The notes: generated by a model not told the origin, from the sequence alone. A stretch of 64,000 bases of DNA from Tetracentron sinense (GCA_015143295.1 CM026563.1:7488531-7552530); one strand, 5' to 3'. Counted from the stretch's first letter, positions 1 to 11,294 are shown. Made by a program: numbers and translations.

Positions 1-1066
1 GAACACGTCCCCTTAATACCAAGTTCCGGTCTTAGGCGGGGATTAGAGGATTTGCACTCTACTTAAAAGGCACTAGACTTGTTTCTTGAATAAGTTGAGT
101 TAATGAACAAAACATTGATAAACTAAAAATATAAAGAACAGTCCTTTTGATCCAGCCATGGTGGCCACGAGAAAGACTAAGATGGCCCATGAGCTTGTTA
201 TGAAGAGCGGGAGGTACACCCTAGGGTACAAGACGGTTCTCAAATCTCTAATGAGCTCCAATAGCAAGCTAGTCATCATTGTAAACAATTGCCCTTGTCT
301 TTGGAAGTACACCCTACTAGATCGAACAACTCTTGTTTGTCAGAATTGATACAGCCTCATAATGACAGAGTTACTAACACTGAATTCTTAGAAGCAAGGA
401 GAGATAGGGACGAGGAGGAGAGGAACGTGAGGGAAAGAGATTGTGACAGAGAGCATTGAGAAATAAGGATGGGGACGGTGATGGGAAGATTTGGATCGGG
501 CTTCTCTACTATTTCTAACTCCACAATACCATAGAATTGTCAATTAAGACCATTTTACAAAGGAATTGAATTTTGCTCATTTAGCTTGTGAAATCCTGAA
601 ATCCTTATTTCAATTCCGCATTGAATTGACAATTTCAATTCCACCTTTTTTATATTATGTCCCAAACAAAAGAATTGGAATTCAGGAATGGAATTAACAA
701 TTCCGTTCTCCAAATCCATAAATCCAAACGCACCCTTATCTATCTTTAGAGTTAAATAATCTAACCTTAGTTTTTTTTTCAAATATCTTCACAATATTAA
801 CCACATGAATTAGTGAATCACAATCAAGTAATTCTCTAAAAATATATTTTCTAAAATTTAAGGTTAGAGTATTTGAGTAAATTTTAACCACAATTAATAA
901 GTGTCAAAGAGGCCATATGGTGAGTTGTGGAGGTGTGCACATATTGTCAATTAGAATGTGCAAGATGCATGCTACCACCTCTTTAGTGAAAATCATTACA
1001 TGTGTCAGCTAAAGAAGCTTGCTTGATTGTGATACTTGGGTATCTGTCAAAGAAAATTCGTTGCCC
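1..1066. other. Gene-free intergenic DNA
   Basis: AT-rich sequence with only short open frames in all six readings and no recognisable protein motif, exon pair or RNA gene. Purine-rich stretches occur near 385-470. Nothing here can be assigned a function. Confidence 0.6.
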
Positions 1067-1069
1067 TAA

Positions 1070-1217
1070 TGCTCTGTTTGGTTGTTGAGAAAATATGTGA
1101 AAACATGAAAAAGAAAAAAAAAATTCTAAATTTATAATACGATTTTTAGTTGTGCTTTGCCCAATTTTCATTTCTTTTCCATGTTTTTACTTATTTTCTT
1201 GGCAACCAAACATAGGG
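1070..1217. mobile_element. Tourist-like MITE, copy 1 (TAA target duplication)
   Basis: A 148-bp element with inverted ends: TGCTCTGTTTGGTTG on the left, CAACCAAACATAGGG on the right. It is flanked on both sides by TAA (1067-1069 and 1218-1220), the 3-bp target duplication typical of PIF/Harbinger elements. The interior is also near-palindromic, with GTGAAAACATGAAAAAG on the left half and CTTTTCCATGTTTTTAC on the right. No coding capacity. The same element recurs at 24027-24173 with the same length and TSD and, truncated, at 4979-5106. Confidence 0.75.
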
Positions 1218-1336
1218 TAAGAAAATTCTTACATGGCCAGATTGGGCCCACATCTTTCGTAATATTGAAATTTTGGTAATAAAATTTTTGTGTGTGTGTG
1301 ATAATTTGTGCTCCCCTCTCATATTAACGGTGAAAG

Positions 1337-1876
1337 CAGGGGTTGAGCCAAGGGGGCCATGGCCCCCCCAAATTTTTTGTAAATCCTTATAGCTGTAGTA
1401 TGAATAGTGGGCCCCTCAATTAATTTTTATTTTATTTTTAGTATATAGTGGGCCCTCCAATAGAGTCCCCTTATGCCCTTGAGTTTGCCACATGTCCCTA
1501 TTGGCACCCCTTAACTATGATTAAAATTCACCCAATCTCAGGGTTCACCTACTTATCCTTAGTTTTTAGAAAAAAATATTTAAATAATTTTAACCAGAGT
1601 TAGTGAATTTTAAACTAGGGTTCAAAAAAAAATTGGTATATTTTTTTTTAAACCAAGGATAGGTGGGTGAATCTTAACCACAGTTAAGGGGTATTAATAG
1701 GGACACGTGGCAACCTCAAAGGCATTATCAGGGAAAAAAAATCTCAAAATAAAAAAACTACCCTAAAATTTATTTTCTCAGGGGCTACACCCCCGAACCC
1801 CCAAATTCCATACCCTCAAATCAATTTTTTTTTATACATTTGGTCCCCCAATGAAAAATTCCTAACTCCACCCCTG
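1337..1876. mobile_element. hAT-like non-autonomous element, CAGGGG family, copy 1
   Basis: Ends are CAGGGGTTGAGCC on the left and the inverted form (…CTCCACCCCTG) on the right. The flanks are GGTGAAAG (1329-1336) and AGTGAAAG (1877-1884), an 8-bp target duplication with one mismatch, as expected for hAT elements. The interior is non-coding and is interrupted by a palindromic MITE at about 1475-1732. A second family member with an exact 8-bp duplication lies at 15015-15758; degenerate members lie at 6771-7184 and 8252-8521. Confidence 0.7.
1475..1732. mobile_element. Core-palindrome MITE (family M1), nested in the hAT-like element
   Basis: Long inverted repeat around an AT-rich loop. The left arm reads through GCCACATGTCCCTATTGGCA and the TTAAAATTCACCCA region; the right arm carries the complement, ending near GACACGTGGCAACCTC. 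It belongs to the family whose other copies lie at 9.1-9.6, 10.2-10.4, 10.9-11.2, 11.3-11.6, 15.3-15.55, 20.3, 23.9-24.3, 26.5, 35.7, 36.5 and 48.7-48.95 kb. Its position inside the CAGGGG element shows that it inserted later. Confidence 0.65.
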
Positions 1877-2262
1877 AGTGAAAGTGTGCCTATTATAAAG
1901 GAGGTCCAGGGATCAAGCTCAATTTTGAATAGGAAAACTCCTTAACAAATATGGTAGCAGTTCTCTTCAAATGATGTAACACAATGATCATGAGGCAAAT
2001 CTCAAGTACCCAGATAAATGATGCGTCAAACTCCCAAATAAAAAAGGAAAGTTTTGACTGGAATTTTTCCTTGTGTCAGTCCCAATCTGTGTCTGACATA
2101 CCTGTGTGTGACTAACATTTGATGCATAAAATGAACTAAGTATGTTCTTTCCATGGACTTATTCTCTGTTATTAAAGTAGCATTCTATAAATTTTTATTA
2201 TTATTATTTCAATTTCGTATGATAATTTTTACAGGGAAAAAATTATAACTTTTACTTAGTTC

Positions 2263-2376
2263 TTGAATTATTCAAACAAAAATTGTAAATAACAAAAGGA
2301 TTGAATTATTCAAACAGAAATTGTAAATAACAAAAGGATTGAATTATTCAAACAAAAATTGTAAATAACAAAAGGA
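2263..2376. repeat. 38-bp tandem repeat, three units
   Basis: Three head-to-tail copies of a 38-bp unit begin at 2263, 2301 and 2339; each opens with TTGAATTATTCAAACA and closes with AATAACAAAAGGA. The units differ by about one base (CAAACAAAA versus CAAACAGAAA), so the expansion is recent. Confidence 0.9.
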
Positions 2377-2764
2377 TTGAACAAGTTGCAAGATCTCTTT
2401 TTCTTTTTCTTTTGGGTTTTCATCCAGCTGGTAATGCTAGTGCCAAATAATAAGCTGTTGGAAACTCTTCTTTGAACCAACGAGGGGTTGGGGTAGTGGC
2501 AAAGACCACGCTCAAGCAACGGAGTCCTTGATCCCTCTAAAGCCCAAACTTCCATTTCTCCTACCTGTCGTTTCCCTTGCTTAGCCCTCTTAGAAGATGA
2601 ATCACGCCTTTGCTATCTCCCCTCGCTGATGCTCAACTTCGCTATCGCATTGATTCTTACCGACCCTTCCAGATTTTAATTCATGGGCAAGGACATCCAA
2701 AGTACAGTTGCTTCTTTGCCGTTTAGCCTTAGGGATAGGGATCTTGTTCTCGGAGGGTTTTGAT

Positions 2765-2911
2765 TGAGTTTGAGTCCCTTCCCTTTGTTGGCCACCTTTC
2801 AGGATTTATGTTGACTTTCCTGTTTGTGTAGTTAGTAAAAGGGGTCTGCACAACCCGAGGGACTTCGTCAGGTGCTCTAAGAGGACCGAATACCCTCGTT
2901 TCAAAAAATAA
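2765..2911 (+). mobile_element. SINE/LINE-type retroposon 3' end with A-rich tail
   Basis: The stretch ends in a CTAAGAGGACCGAATACCCT block followed by an A-rich tail. The same 3' block with small changes precedes a run of more than 20 A at 8726-8846. Two dispersed copies sharing a 3' end plus A-tail indicate retroposition. No coding sequence is visible. Confidence 0.45.
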
Positions 2912-3398
2912 AGTAAAAAATTCCTTGATTGCCAAGTTTTGTTTCATTTTATTTATCAAACATGCACAACAGGCAAACAGAATAACCTAATTATGCTTTC
3001 ATAGATTATGACATTTTCTTAATGGCGCCCAAAGTCTTAAGCTTGCATTGAAAATTAACAAACAAAAAATCAAAGTAGGTGGTTATGGATGCTCGTTACT
3101 GACCATTACATGGGAAAACAAGAAAGAGTGAGAACCATAACCATGGACCACCACAAAGTTAGGCTCAACCAGATCAAGTTCAAGCAGGCCTAGATGTCAA
3201 CCTTCCACATTTGTACATTTTTCAAATGTCGACGCAACCCGATCGAGTCAAGTTATTGTTTTTCAATCCTTACCAACTCGCCGTTGAGCTAATGCAAGCC
3301 TGAGAGGTTGGCTTCTACAATGACGTTACGCGTTTTTTTGTTCATGCTTTTTGGTTGCTGGCCCGCGCCCAAAAGAAAAGGAAATTGATTAGGAACTC

Positions 3399-3556
3399 TG
3401 ATAGCACCTGCTATTAAGAGATGGGCCGCCGGATAATGAATCCAACGGTGCCAAGGCTAACATGTATTAAACGTGGTGGGCCCACTTAGTGTGTCACTGT
3501 TGGATTCCCTATCGGACGGCCTGCTCTTGTTAGCAGGTACTATTGAGAGTTTTTAA
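3399..3556. mobile_element. Short MITE with about 57-bp terminal inverted repeats
   Basis: The left end (AACTCTGATAGCACCTGCTA…) and the right end, read in reverse (AACTCTCAATAGTACCTGCTA…), pair over about 57 bases with a handful of mismatches. The pairing includes GAATCCAACGGTG against CACTGTTGGATTC. The central loop is only about 45 bp. It is non-coding; a target duplication is not clear. Confidence 0.6.
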
Positions 3557-4978
3557 TCACTTCCCAAAAGAAAATGGGGAAATGCCAAGTGTAGGCTAGC
3601 CTTAACCCGAAACGTTGGGCATGGTGAAATTTCTCTGAGAGAAATAGTTGGCATATCGCACGTCTAGGTCCCCCAATGCATGCAGGGGCGGAGCCAAGGC
3701 GCCCACTTGAATTTTTAAAAAAAAAAAAAAAAGGGAAAGGAGAGGGGGTGGGGGGGTTGAGGAATGCTAGCCGGACCCAAAAGCCTTGCAGTAGTTTGAA
3801 TTTATTGTTTGTTGATGAAGGAAAAAGTCTGCAATAGTCAGAACACCAGTAAACATTCCGTACCATGCACAAGAAAGATATCTTAATTGATGTAAAGCCT
3901 TAAGTAGTAGTAACACAAATTAATTGTGGTGATATATTACCTAGCGTTTAAATGATCTTAATTAATTTAAATTAGAGACATGAAAATTTAATATATTAAT
4001 TGTTTAAAAATGTACCAAAATAATGTAATAGAAACAGAAATAAAAACATATAAGAGAAGGCGATAGTAGGAGCAAAAACAAAAGAGTTTTCTTAGAGATT
4101 AGTGTAATGAATGTGTTTGTGGCATTATCATCATCACCATCATTATCATCTCGTTTAACTGGAAAATTTCCTAACCATTCAATTACCTGCAAGATGGGAC
4201 ATGATTGGAGTGAAGGGACTAGTCACCATCACATTAGTACGTGTGGTCAAGGGCAGACCTGGGGTTTAAATCTCTCCTGGTAAGACTGTACAAAGCTGAG
4301 GGTATTTAGTTCTTGATGGTATAGGTCATGCATTGCTCTTAACTCATGTTAGGCATTCCCTATAGTGCCAACAAAAATAACATTAGGCAACTTGTAATTA
4401 AGACTCCTGAGAATCCACACATGATGAAATGCATCTGCTTTCTTTTGAACCATTTAAATTTTAAAAAAAGGCTTAATCTTTAAACTCTCTCATAATGGAT
4501 AATATGCTGTCTTTCCCTGCATGAGAAAATGAGAGGCGAAGTAACTTCAAAATTTCTGAACTCATAATCCTAGGTATACACACTGAATATTTTAAATGGG
4601 TCATTGTTGAAAAACTTGATTAGATTCTAAACATATAGAGGGACCACTGTTCTATTAAGTTGCAACAATAAGAAACACTATCAAACAATTCAACTATTTT
4701 AACCAGAGGTCTGTTTTGTTTGTCTCAAATTAAAATGGCAAATAGAGAATGTGAGAGAGAAAGAGAGAGGGGAGGAACGTGAGAGATGACTTTGGTATTG
4801 AAGCGTCTTTGATGCAGGGAAGGGAAGGAAACATGGATGAGGGATTTGCTTGCTTGTGACATTTTCTTCTTTTTTAATGGATACTTTTACCTCAATGAAT
4901 GTTGCTTTGGAATGAAGAACGGGGGATAAGAAAGAGGGAGAGAGAAATTGAAACGGGGAAAGGAAGAGGGAACATTTA
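3557..4978. other. Intergenic DNA, no gene seen
   Basis: At 3684-3760 is a truncated CAGGGGCGGAGCCAAGG end of the CAGGGG hAT-like family, followed by A and G runs. The remainder is AT-rich with scattered short frames and no recognisable domain. A run of alternating GA-rich sequence lies near 4740-4790. Confidence 0.5.
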
Positions 4979-5106
4979 TGCTATGTTTGTTTGCCGAGAA
5001 AATTGATGAAAACATGGAAAAGAAAAGAAAATTTTGGATTTTTAATACAATTTTTAGTTATGTTTTGTCTAGTTTTCTTTTCTTTTCCATGTTTTTACTT
5101 ATTTTC
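4979..5106. mobile_element. Tourist-like MITE, copy 2 (right end lost)
   Basis: Starts with GCTATGTTTGTTTGCCGAG and continues through the same interior as copies 1 and 3 (GAAAACATGGAAAAG … CTTTTCCATGTTTTTAC). It stops within TTATTTTC, without the terminal AACCAAACAT end. Confidence 0.6.
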
Positions 5107-5140
5107 AGTCTTTGTTTTAACTTTTGTGACGTGGTTCACC

Positions 5141-5624
5141 AGGGAAGAGATGTAAATTAGTTTATGTGACTTCATAAGATAATCCTATGTGACTGTAGAG
5201 GAAGACTCACTCTGCCTTAGTATTAAGTAATAGATAAATACATAGATTTGTTTTGCACAATGTTTTGAAGGATCAGGAACTGATCACAGTCAGTTAAACG
5301 GTCCCCAAATCCAACAAAATTGGACCTTTTTCAAAACCGGTCTGAAAATCGGTAATCAGAAGAACTGATCGGTTCAATTAGAGGGAAGAGATGTAAATTA
5401 GTTTATGTGACTTCATAAGATAATCCTATGTGACTGTAGAGGAAGACTCACTCTGCCTTAGTATTAAGTAATAGATAAATAGATAGATTTGTTTCGCACA
5501 ATGTTTTGAAGGATCAGGAGCTGATCACAGTCAGTTAAACGGTCCCCAAATCCAACAAAATTGGACCTTTTTCAAAACCGGTCTGAAAATCGGTAATCAA
5601 AAGAACTGATCGGTTCAATTAGAG
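5141..5624. repeat. Recent 241-bp tandem duplication
   Basis: Two head-to-tail copies (5141-5381 and 5382-5624) start with AGGGAAGAGATGTAAATTAG. I count about four substitutions (for example CATAGA/GATAGA, TTTTGC/TTTCGC, AGGAAC/AGGAGC) in 241 positions, so the duplication is young. The unit is non-coding. The upstream boundary coincides with the broken end of the Tourist-like element at 4979. Confidence 0.9.
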
Positions 5625-5843
5625 AATCGGTGATACAATTGGTAAAAACCGAAGGAACTGACTCAAAAAAGGAAAAATATTTTTTTAATAATAAAAGGAT
5701 GCAAACCAAGGACCGGTCACCCATCTGGTTGGACGATGAAAATATTAGTTTCTTACATATAGTAGATGGGCAATTGGGCTGCGTCTGATTACAGCAACTC
5801 CTAATTATATTGAGGTGGGAGATCAAAACCTAATGGTTAAGAT

Positions 5844-7552
5844 TAGGGCTGCCAATCCAGCCGACCAAAACCTACAATAGAGATAATTTTTTTTTTGTCT
5901 TCTAAAAGCTCAAGGGCCGAATAGGGCCCAATATCTTAAGGCCTTGGCTAGGGCCAAAGTATAAATGAATATCTCTAGTTCGAGAAACATGGCCAACGTG
6001 ATCCTATTCTATAAGGTCTCCAATCTTTATTGTAGCCATGTGATCTACTTGCACTAATGATTAACTCTAATAAATTCTTAAAGTAAGAGTTGTACATGCA
6101 AGTTGATTTAATGAGTCTCACGATACGTTTCGTTTCTTATACCTTATTGTATTTTGAATATCCTATAATAGAAAGCAAACTAACATGAAGAGCTTGAAGG
6201 AAAAAATGTTAGGTCAGTCATCCATTGTTAGCTTATCTACTAAGAAGAAACACAAAATTATGTGCAAAAGATGAGGCTCCATATACATCATTCTCTTTCA
6301 TCATTTTCTTTGAGATTATTGAATGGAAGTTGTATATTGTATCTCAATATTACTAAGCACAGTCCAAATCATACTATCTAAGCAACATTTTACAATAATT
6401 CACAATTAAAATTATGAAAAACTTTTTATTTATTTATAAGAAAACAAGTTTACTTCTCACCAATGAATAACATGACTCATTTTCATGGTGCGATTCAATT
6501 AAGTGAAAACAATACCTGATTCTGATGTACATGATCTATTTTACCTTGATAGAGAGAAGAATGTAATCAACCCAAAAAAAAAATTAAGCTAAACTTTTTA
6601 AGAATCTCAATAAAACCTAGGTTATAAGTCAATATTTTCAAACGATGCACCATGGGATAGTGAGATTTTTAATCATGAAAGCTAGTGACTTAAAATATGT
6701 AAATACTAAGCCAAAATTTGACACATGCTTGCCTGTGCAAATGACAATGTACATATCACTCATTCGAGCAAGGGTGGAGCCAAGATTTTCTTGTTGGGAC
6801 AGCTGTTAGTAATTATTAATACATTTGTAGAGAATGAATAGGTTGGTACGGAATATCATGGATTTAGGGGGGTGCAAGGGGTTCCAACCCTCTGTGGTGG
6901 TTTGAGGGCTTCCTCCTTGCCCCCATGGCTATGGCCTATTAAATAACATATTATAAGAGATTTTAAAAAAAAAAAAATTGGGAGTGCCATTATCCCCTTT
7001 GCCCCATGGATATGCACAGTTAAATAACTAAATAACATAATATAATTTTTTATTTTTTTTTAAATTTATAGGGCAGCTACCCCCTTATCCCATGAATATG
7101 CCCTATTAAATAATTACATAATATTGTAATTTTTTCAAAAGTACAGGGAGCAATTGCCTCCTTGCCTTTGGTTACGCCCCTGCATGTGGGTGATTTGAGA
7201 TCTATTCCTATGAGTTATAGTGTGATGATTGATATATCTACTGTTGGCCCATCTTCAAATTCTAGATTCTCAAACCCACTAATGCATGAACTAATCGGGG
7301 TTATGGCCTAACCGTATTTGCGATTAAAAAAAATGAGTTAAATGAGAGAAGGGTCATATATAAGTTGGTAGCTGATGGTTGTTTATGAAAAAAGTTTCAA
7401 AAAATTACTCCTCTTCAGCCCCGGCAGGCCATAGCCCAATCCTTGCCCTTGAGTGTAAGGCTTGAGGCTAGCCAGTTCAGGCCCTTAAAAGATAAGGGTT
7501 GGGCGAGGGCCAAGCCTGATAAGACCTAAGCCCTGCTCTTTCGACAACCCTA
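5844..7552. mobile_element. 1.7-kb hAT-like element with exact 8-bp target duplication
   Basis: Termini TAGGGCTGCCA (left) and TGACAACCCTA-type (right, TCGACAACCCTA) are inverted relatives. The element is bounded by GTTAAGAT at both 5836-5843 and 7553-7560, an exact 8-bp duplication. Subterminal regions are rich in GGCC/AAGGGC words on both ends. No transposase reading frame is present, so it is non-autonomous or internally deleted. A degenerate CAGGGG-family element (about 6771-7184) lies inside. Confidence 0.75.
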
Positions 7553-7724
7553 GTTAAGATCAGTCCGAGTCTCCGACCTAAGCCATCTTCTGCGTGACTG
7601 AATTTAACAAAACGATGAACTATAGATGACAAAAAGGAAGCCAGCTGGAAGTTAAATCGTTGTCTTTTGTTCGTAACATAAGTTACTTATACGAACTCCT
7701 CAAATAGTCGCGGGCAATTTTTTT

Positions 7725-7898
7725 TTGGTTGACACCTGGGATTCCCAGTGGTAGTGTATCTCCCTTTGGGGAGCAGTGGACTCGTGTTCGAGTCCTGGTG
7801 TGGCCGTTGAGCACTGACCCTTGAGTTCTAACCCACCTAAATCCCTGACCCTGGCATGGTTAGATAAATGATATAGTTGCGTATCAAAAAAAAAAAAA
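7725..7898 (+). mobile_element. tRNA-derived SINE-like retroposon
   Basis: The head resembles RNA polymerase III promoter boxes: an A-box-like CCCAGTGGTAGTGTATC and a B-box-like GTGTTCGAGTCCT about 45 bp later. About 100 bp of unrelated body and a 13-base A-tail (7886-7898) follow. No target duplication could be recognised. It is non-coding. Confidence 0.6.
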
Positions 7899-8251
7899 TT
7901 TAACACACTTTTTAAATTATAATTTCTGATAGAATTCTTCCTTCTATTTTTCACATTTATGAATATCACCCCGGATTTTATTAGACTTTTGTTATTCATC
8001 CTTGCCTTTCCAAAAGTTTTTGAATCAATTATTGCGCTCTTCTTATCAAATGTTCAAGACCGTTAAACCTTGTTCCAATGAGCATCAAGGTCTGTGCTTC
8101 TCCAATACCCCGATAGAAGGGTAGAAGGGTAGCAGGTCTTGGGCTCAAACACCTAGGTTTTGGGCTAAAACACCTCAAGCTACCAAAAAAAACACAAGAA
8201 GGATTATGCTCAATATCCATTTTGCCATACACATAACAGTTGGTCTTCATA

Positions 8252-8521
8252 GGGGCGTAGCCAGGATTCTCTCGGGCTAACAATGGGATTAGGGCGTAGC
8301 CCCAAATTTTTTTATTCAGGACATGTTCATGGCCCATCACATTTGTTTGTGTCCGTTTGTAAAGAATTTTTTTTTTTCTCAGAAGTTTAGAGGAGACAAG
8401 AGTCCCGTCACCTCGGCTCCTCCCCTCTCCTAGGCTATACCCCTATTATAACTATAGATTTTTGTTTTTTTTCAAAATTTCAAGGGGGCTTCAGCCCCCT
8501 GGCCCCATGTGGCTCCACCCC
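8252..8521. mobile_element. CAGGGG-family hAT-like element, degenerate copy
   Basis: The left end AGGGGCGTAGCCAGGATTC and right end GGCTCCACCCCT are inverted relatives of the CAGGGG family termini. The flanks GGTCTTCA and GGTCATGA may be a decayed 8-bp duplication. The interior has a second related block (CGGCTCCTCCCCT near 8414), suggesting a nested or rearranged copy. Confidence 0.5.
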
Positions 8522-8725
8522 TGGTCATGATCAATGTTGCTATCAGTTGATGAAATCAAACTTATCATTAGTGTCTTGTCTTGATAATTTGGAATCAAAC
8601 AAAACCATTTCTGTTCAACCACTCTATTCTGCCAAAAGAATCTCATCCCAAAAACAAATAATAAAGTTTTTCATTGAACACCTCTTTTCTTTAATGATAT
8701 TCTATGACAACGAGACCAATACACT

Positions 8726-8846
8726 GAATGCTCGATTCCCTTCCCGGCCCTTTGGCCACCCTTAAGGATTTATCCTACTTACATGGTGCATGAAGTCGGT
8801 GGTCTAAGAGGCCCGAACACCCTAAAAAAAAAAAAAAAAAAAAAAA
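8726..8846 (+). mobile_element. Retroposon 3' end with long A-tail
   Basis: Shares its terminal block (CTAAGAGGCCCGAACACCCT) with the copy at 2765-2911 and ends in a run of more than 20 A. It lies immediately upstream of the fold-back element starting near 8855. Only the 3' portion is recognisable. Confidence 0.45.
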
Positions 8847-8854
8847 GAGGAGAA

Positions 8855-9927
8855 AATACATTTACACCTCCTGAGGTTTGATGAAAATACATAAACTCCT
8901 TCAAGTTTTAAAAAATACATTAGGTACCTCTACTTTTCAAAATAATGACACTTATACTCCTTCCATCAGTTGACAGAATGATGATGTTATGTGATAAAGT
9001 GGTATAAACTATGTGATAAAGTGATCATTTCCCACTTTTCTCACATACGGAATTGCCCCCTCATTTTTAAATGAAGCCAAATCCCCTACGGTGATAGCCG
9101 GATTTGATAAATCCGGTTATCACTCCTTGAAGTAGCCACGTGTCCCTTTTGACACCCCTAAACTGTGGTTAAGATTCACCCACCCTTAGGGTTCACTCAC
9201 CCATCCACATGTCCCTTTTTTACCATATTAATTCTTGTTTTAATATTAAAAAACTATTTTTAAAAAGAATTAATATTAAAAAAAAAACCAAGGATGGGCG
9301 GGTGAACCCTAAGGGTGGGTGAATCTAACCCCATTTAAGGGGTGTCAAAAAGGACATGTGGCTACCTCAAGTGGTGTCAAAAAGGACAAGTGGCCACCCC
9401 TAGGGTTCACCCACCCATCCTTGGTTTTTTTTTTTAAATATTAATTCTTTTTTTTAAAAATTCAATATTAAAAAAGCCTTAAAAACAATTTTTAAATTTT
9501 TAAGAAATAATTAATATGGTAGAAAAGGAACACGTGGATGGTGAGTGAACCCTAGGGGTGGATGAATCTTAACCACAGTTAAGGGGTGTCAATAGGGACA
9601 CATGGCTACTTCAAGGGGTGATAACCGGATTTGTCAAATCTGGCTATCACCGTAGAGGATTTGACTTCATTTAAAATGAGAAGAGAATTTCGTATATGAG
9701 AAAAGTGAAAAATGACAACTTTAGTAGAGTAGACATTTTTGATAGTTTATACCACTTTATCACATGACATCATCATTTTGTCAATTGACTTACGGTCAAT
9801 TGATGAAAAGAGTGTAAGTGTCATTATTTTGAAAAGTAGGGGTACCTAATGTATTTTTTGAAACTTCTCGGGTTTATGTGTATTTTCGTCAAACCTCATG
9901 GGGTGTAAATGTATTTTCTCCACACAC
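8855..9927. mobile_element. 1.07-kb fold-back element containing M1 palindromes
   Basis: The outer arms are long inverted repeats. The left begins GGAGAAAATACATTTACACC and the right ends with the complement, GGTGTAAATGTATTTTCTCC. Pairing continues inwards through the GATGAAAATACATAAAC and CCACTTTATCACAT regions, then into the M1-family TIRs near 9093 and 9650. In the centre two M1 palindromes sit back to back (about 9125-9370 and 9370-9640). The whole can fold into one large hairpin. No protein is encoded. The right half has been copied again downstream (10166-10811). Confidence 0.7.
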
Positions 9928-10811
9928 ACAAAAAAAATACATTGAATGATTCTGATTAAGAGATGTGGCCATTAGAATAAATCTAATATCCCAGGCATTG
10001 CTCGATTGCTATACACAACAAGAGGGGGTATTTTTAAAGTCAGAAAACGAAAGGGGTATTAAATACTAATCGGAATTAATAAAGAGATGAGTAGTGATAG
10101 GCGGACCCATGAATTCCATTTGATGGGCTAAGGCACCACCTCATTGGTGGATTCCCCCCTCTTAAATGCAGCCTTAAAAACAATTTTTTAATTTGTAAAA
10201 AATAATTAATATGATAGAAATGGGACACGTGGATGGTGAGTAAACCCTAGGGGTGGGTGAATCTTAACCACAATTAAGGGGTGTCAAAAGAGACACATGG
10301 CTACTTCAAGGGGTGATAACCGGATTTGTCAAATCTGATTATCACAGTAGAGGATTTGACTTCATTTAAAAATGAGGAGATAATTTCGTATATGAAAAAA
10401 GTGAAAAATGACAACTTTAGTAGAGATGACATTTTTGATAGTTTATACCACTTTATCACATGACATCATCATTCTGTTAATTGACTCATGGTCAACTGAT
10501 TAAAGGGGTGTAAGTGTCATTATTTTGAAAAGTAGGGGTACCAATGTATTTTTTGAAACCTTCTGGGTTTATGTGTATTTTCGTCAAACCTCATGGGGTG
10601 TAAATATATTTTCTCCACACACACAAAAAAATAAATAAATACATTGAATGATTCTGATTAAGAGATGTGGCCATTTGAATAAATCTAATATCCCAGACAT
10701 TGCTCGATTGCTATACTCAACAAGAGGGGGTATTTTTAAAGTTAGAAAACGAAGGAGGGTATTAAATACTTGTCGGAATTAATAAAGAAATGAATAGTGA
10801 TAGGCAGACAA
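9474..10811. repeat. Tandem duplication, about 645-bp units, period about 690 bp
   Basis: Unit 1 (about 9474-10117) and unit 2 (about 10166-10811) are direct repeats. Both run from GCCTTAAAAACAATTTTT, through the right arm of the fold-back, to ATTCTGATTAAGAGATGTGG and GAATTAATAAAGA. Differences are scattered single bases and small indels. Between and after the units lie inverted blocks of about 63 bp (10106-10168 and 10812-10875). Confidence 0.8.
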
Positions 10812-10924
10812 CATTTAAGAGGAAGGGAATCCACCAATGAGGTGGTGCCGTAGCCCATCAAATGGAATTCATGGGTACATTAACTATTTCCCTAAAGAGA
10901 TAATATTACTAAACTTGTAATTCT

Positions 10925-11245
10925 CTTCTGTTATAACCGGACCTAGGGAGTCCGGTTACACCCCTAAGGTCACCACGTGTCCCTTTTGACACCCCTTAAT
11001 TGTGTTTAAGATTCACCCACCAATCATTTGTTCTTAAAACCAAAAAAAAAAAAATCATTTGCTCTTAGAAAAAAAATATTTAAAAAAATTTAACCTTAAG
11101 AGTTAATAAATTTTAATTAGGGTTAAAAATTTTAATATTTTTTTCTAAAATCCAAAGTGAGTGAACCCCATAGGTAGGTGAATCTTGACCACAGTTAAGG
11201 GTGTCAAAAGGGACACGTAGCGTAACCGAACTCTTGAATTCAGTT
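10925..11245. mobile_element. M1-family palindromic MITE with terminal hairpin
   Basis: The left terminus contains the hairpin TAACCGGAC/GTCCGGTTA (10934-10942 with 10950-10958). The core CACCACGTGTCCCTTTTGAC and its complement near 11200 pair across an AT-rich loop. The right terminus has a related hairpin-like AACCGAACTCTTGAATTCAG. Non-coding. Confidence 0.75.
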
Positions 11246-11294
11246 ATAAGTGTTGAGGATTAAAATGAAATACTATTTCGGAGGGAGTGCTATT

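Larger units (their letters stand above)
1885..3398. other. Intergenic DNA with retroposon debris
   Basis: No gene recognised. It holds a 38-bp triplicate at 2263-2376, a stretch around 2470-2540 resembling the reverse complement of a tRNA-headed retroposon (compare 61140-61200), and the 3' end of another retroposon at about 2765-2911. Short open frames here have no exon structure and lie within repeats. Confidence 0.5.

Noticed and set aside
7725..7898. Functional tRNA gene
   Set aside because: A- and B-box-like words are present, but acceptor, anticodon and T-arm pairing are not maintained, and an A-tailed body follows, so a SINE-like retroposon fits better. The same reasoning applies to the heads at 36146, 39806 and 63184.
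8855..10811. CRISPR-like or regularly spaced repeats
   Set aside because: Repeats are long, few and palindromic, in a plant nuclear context; they are fold-back and tandem duplications.
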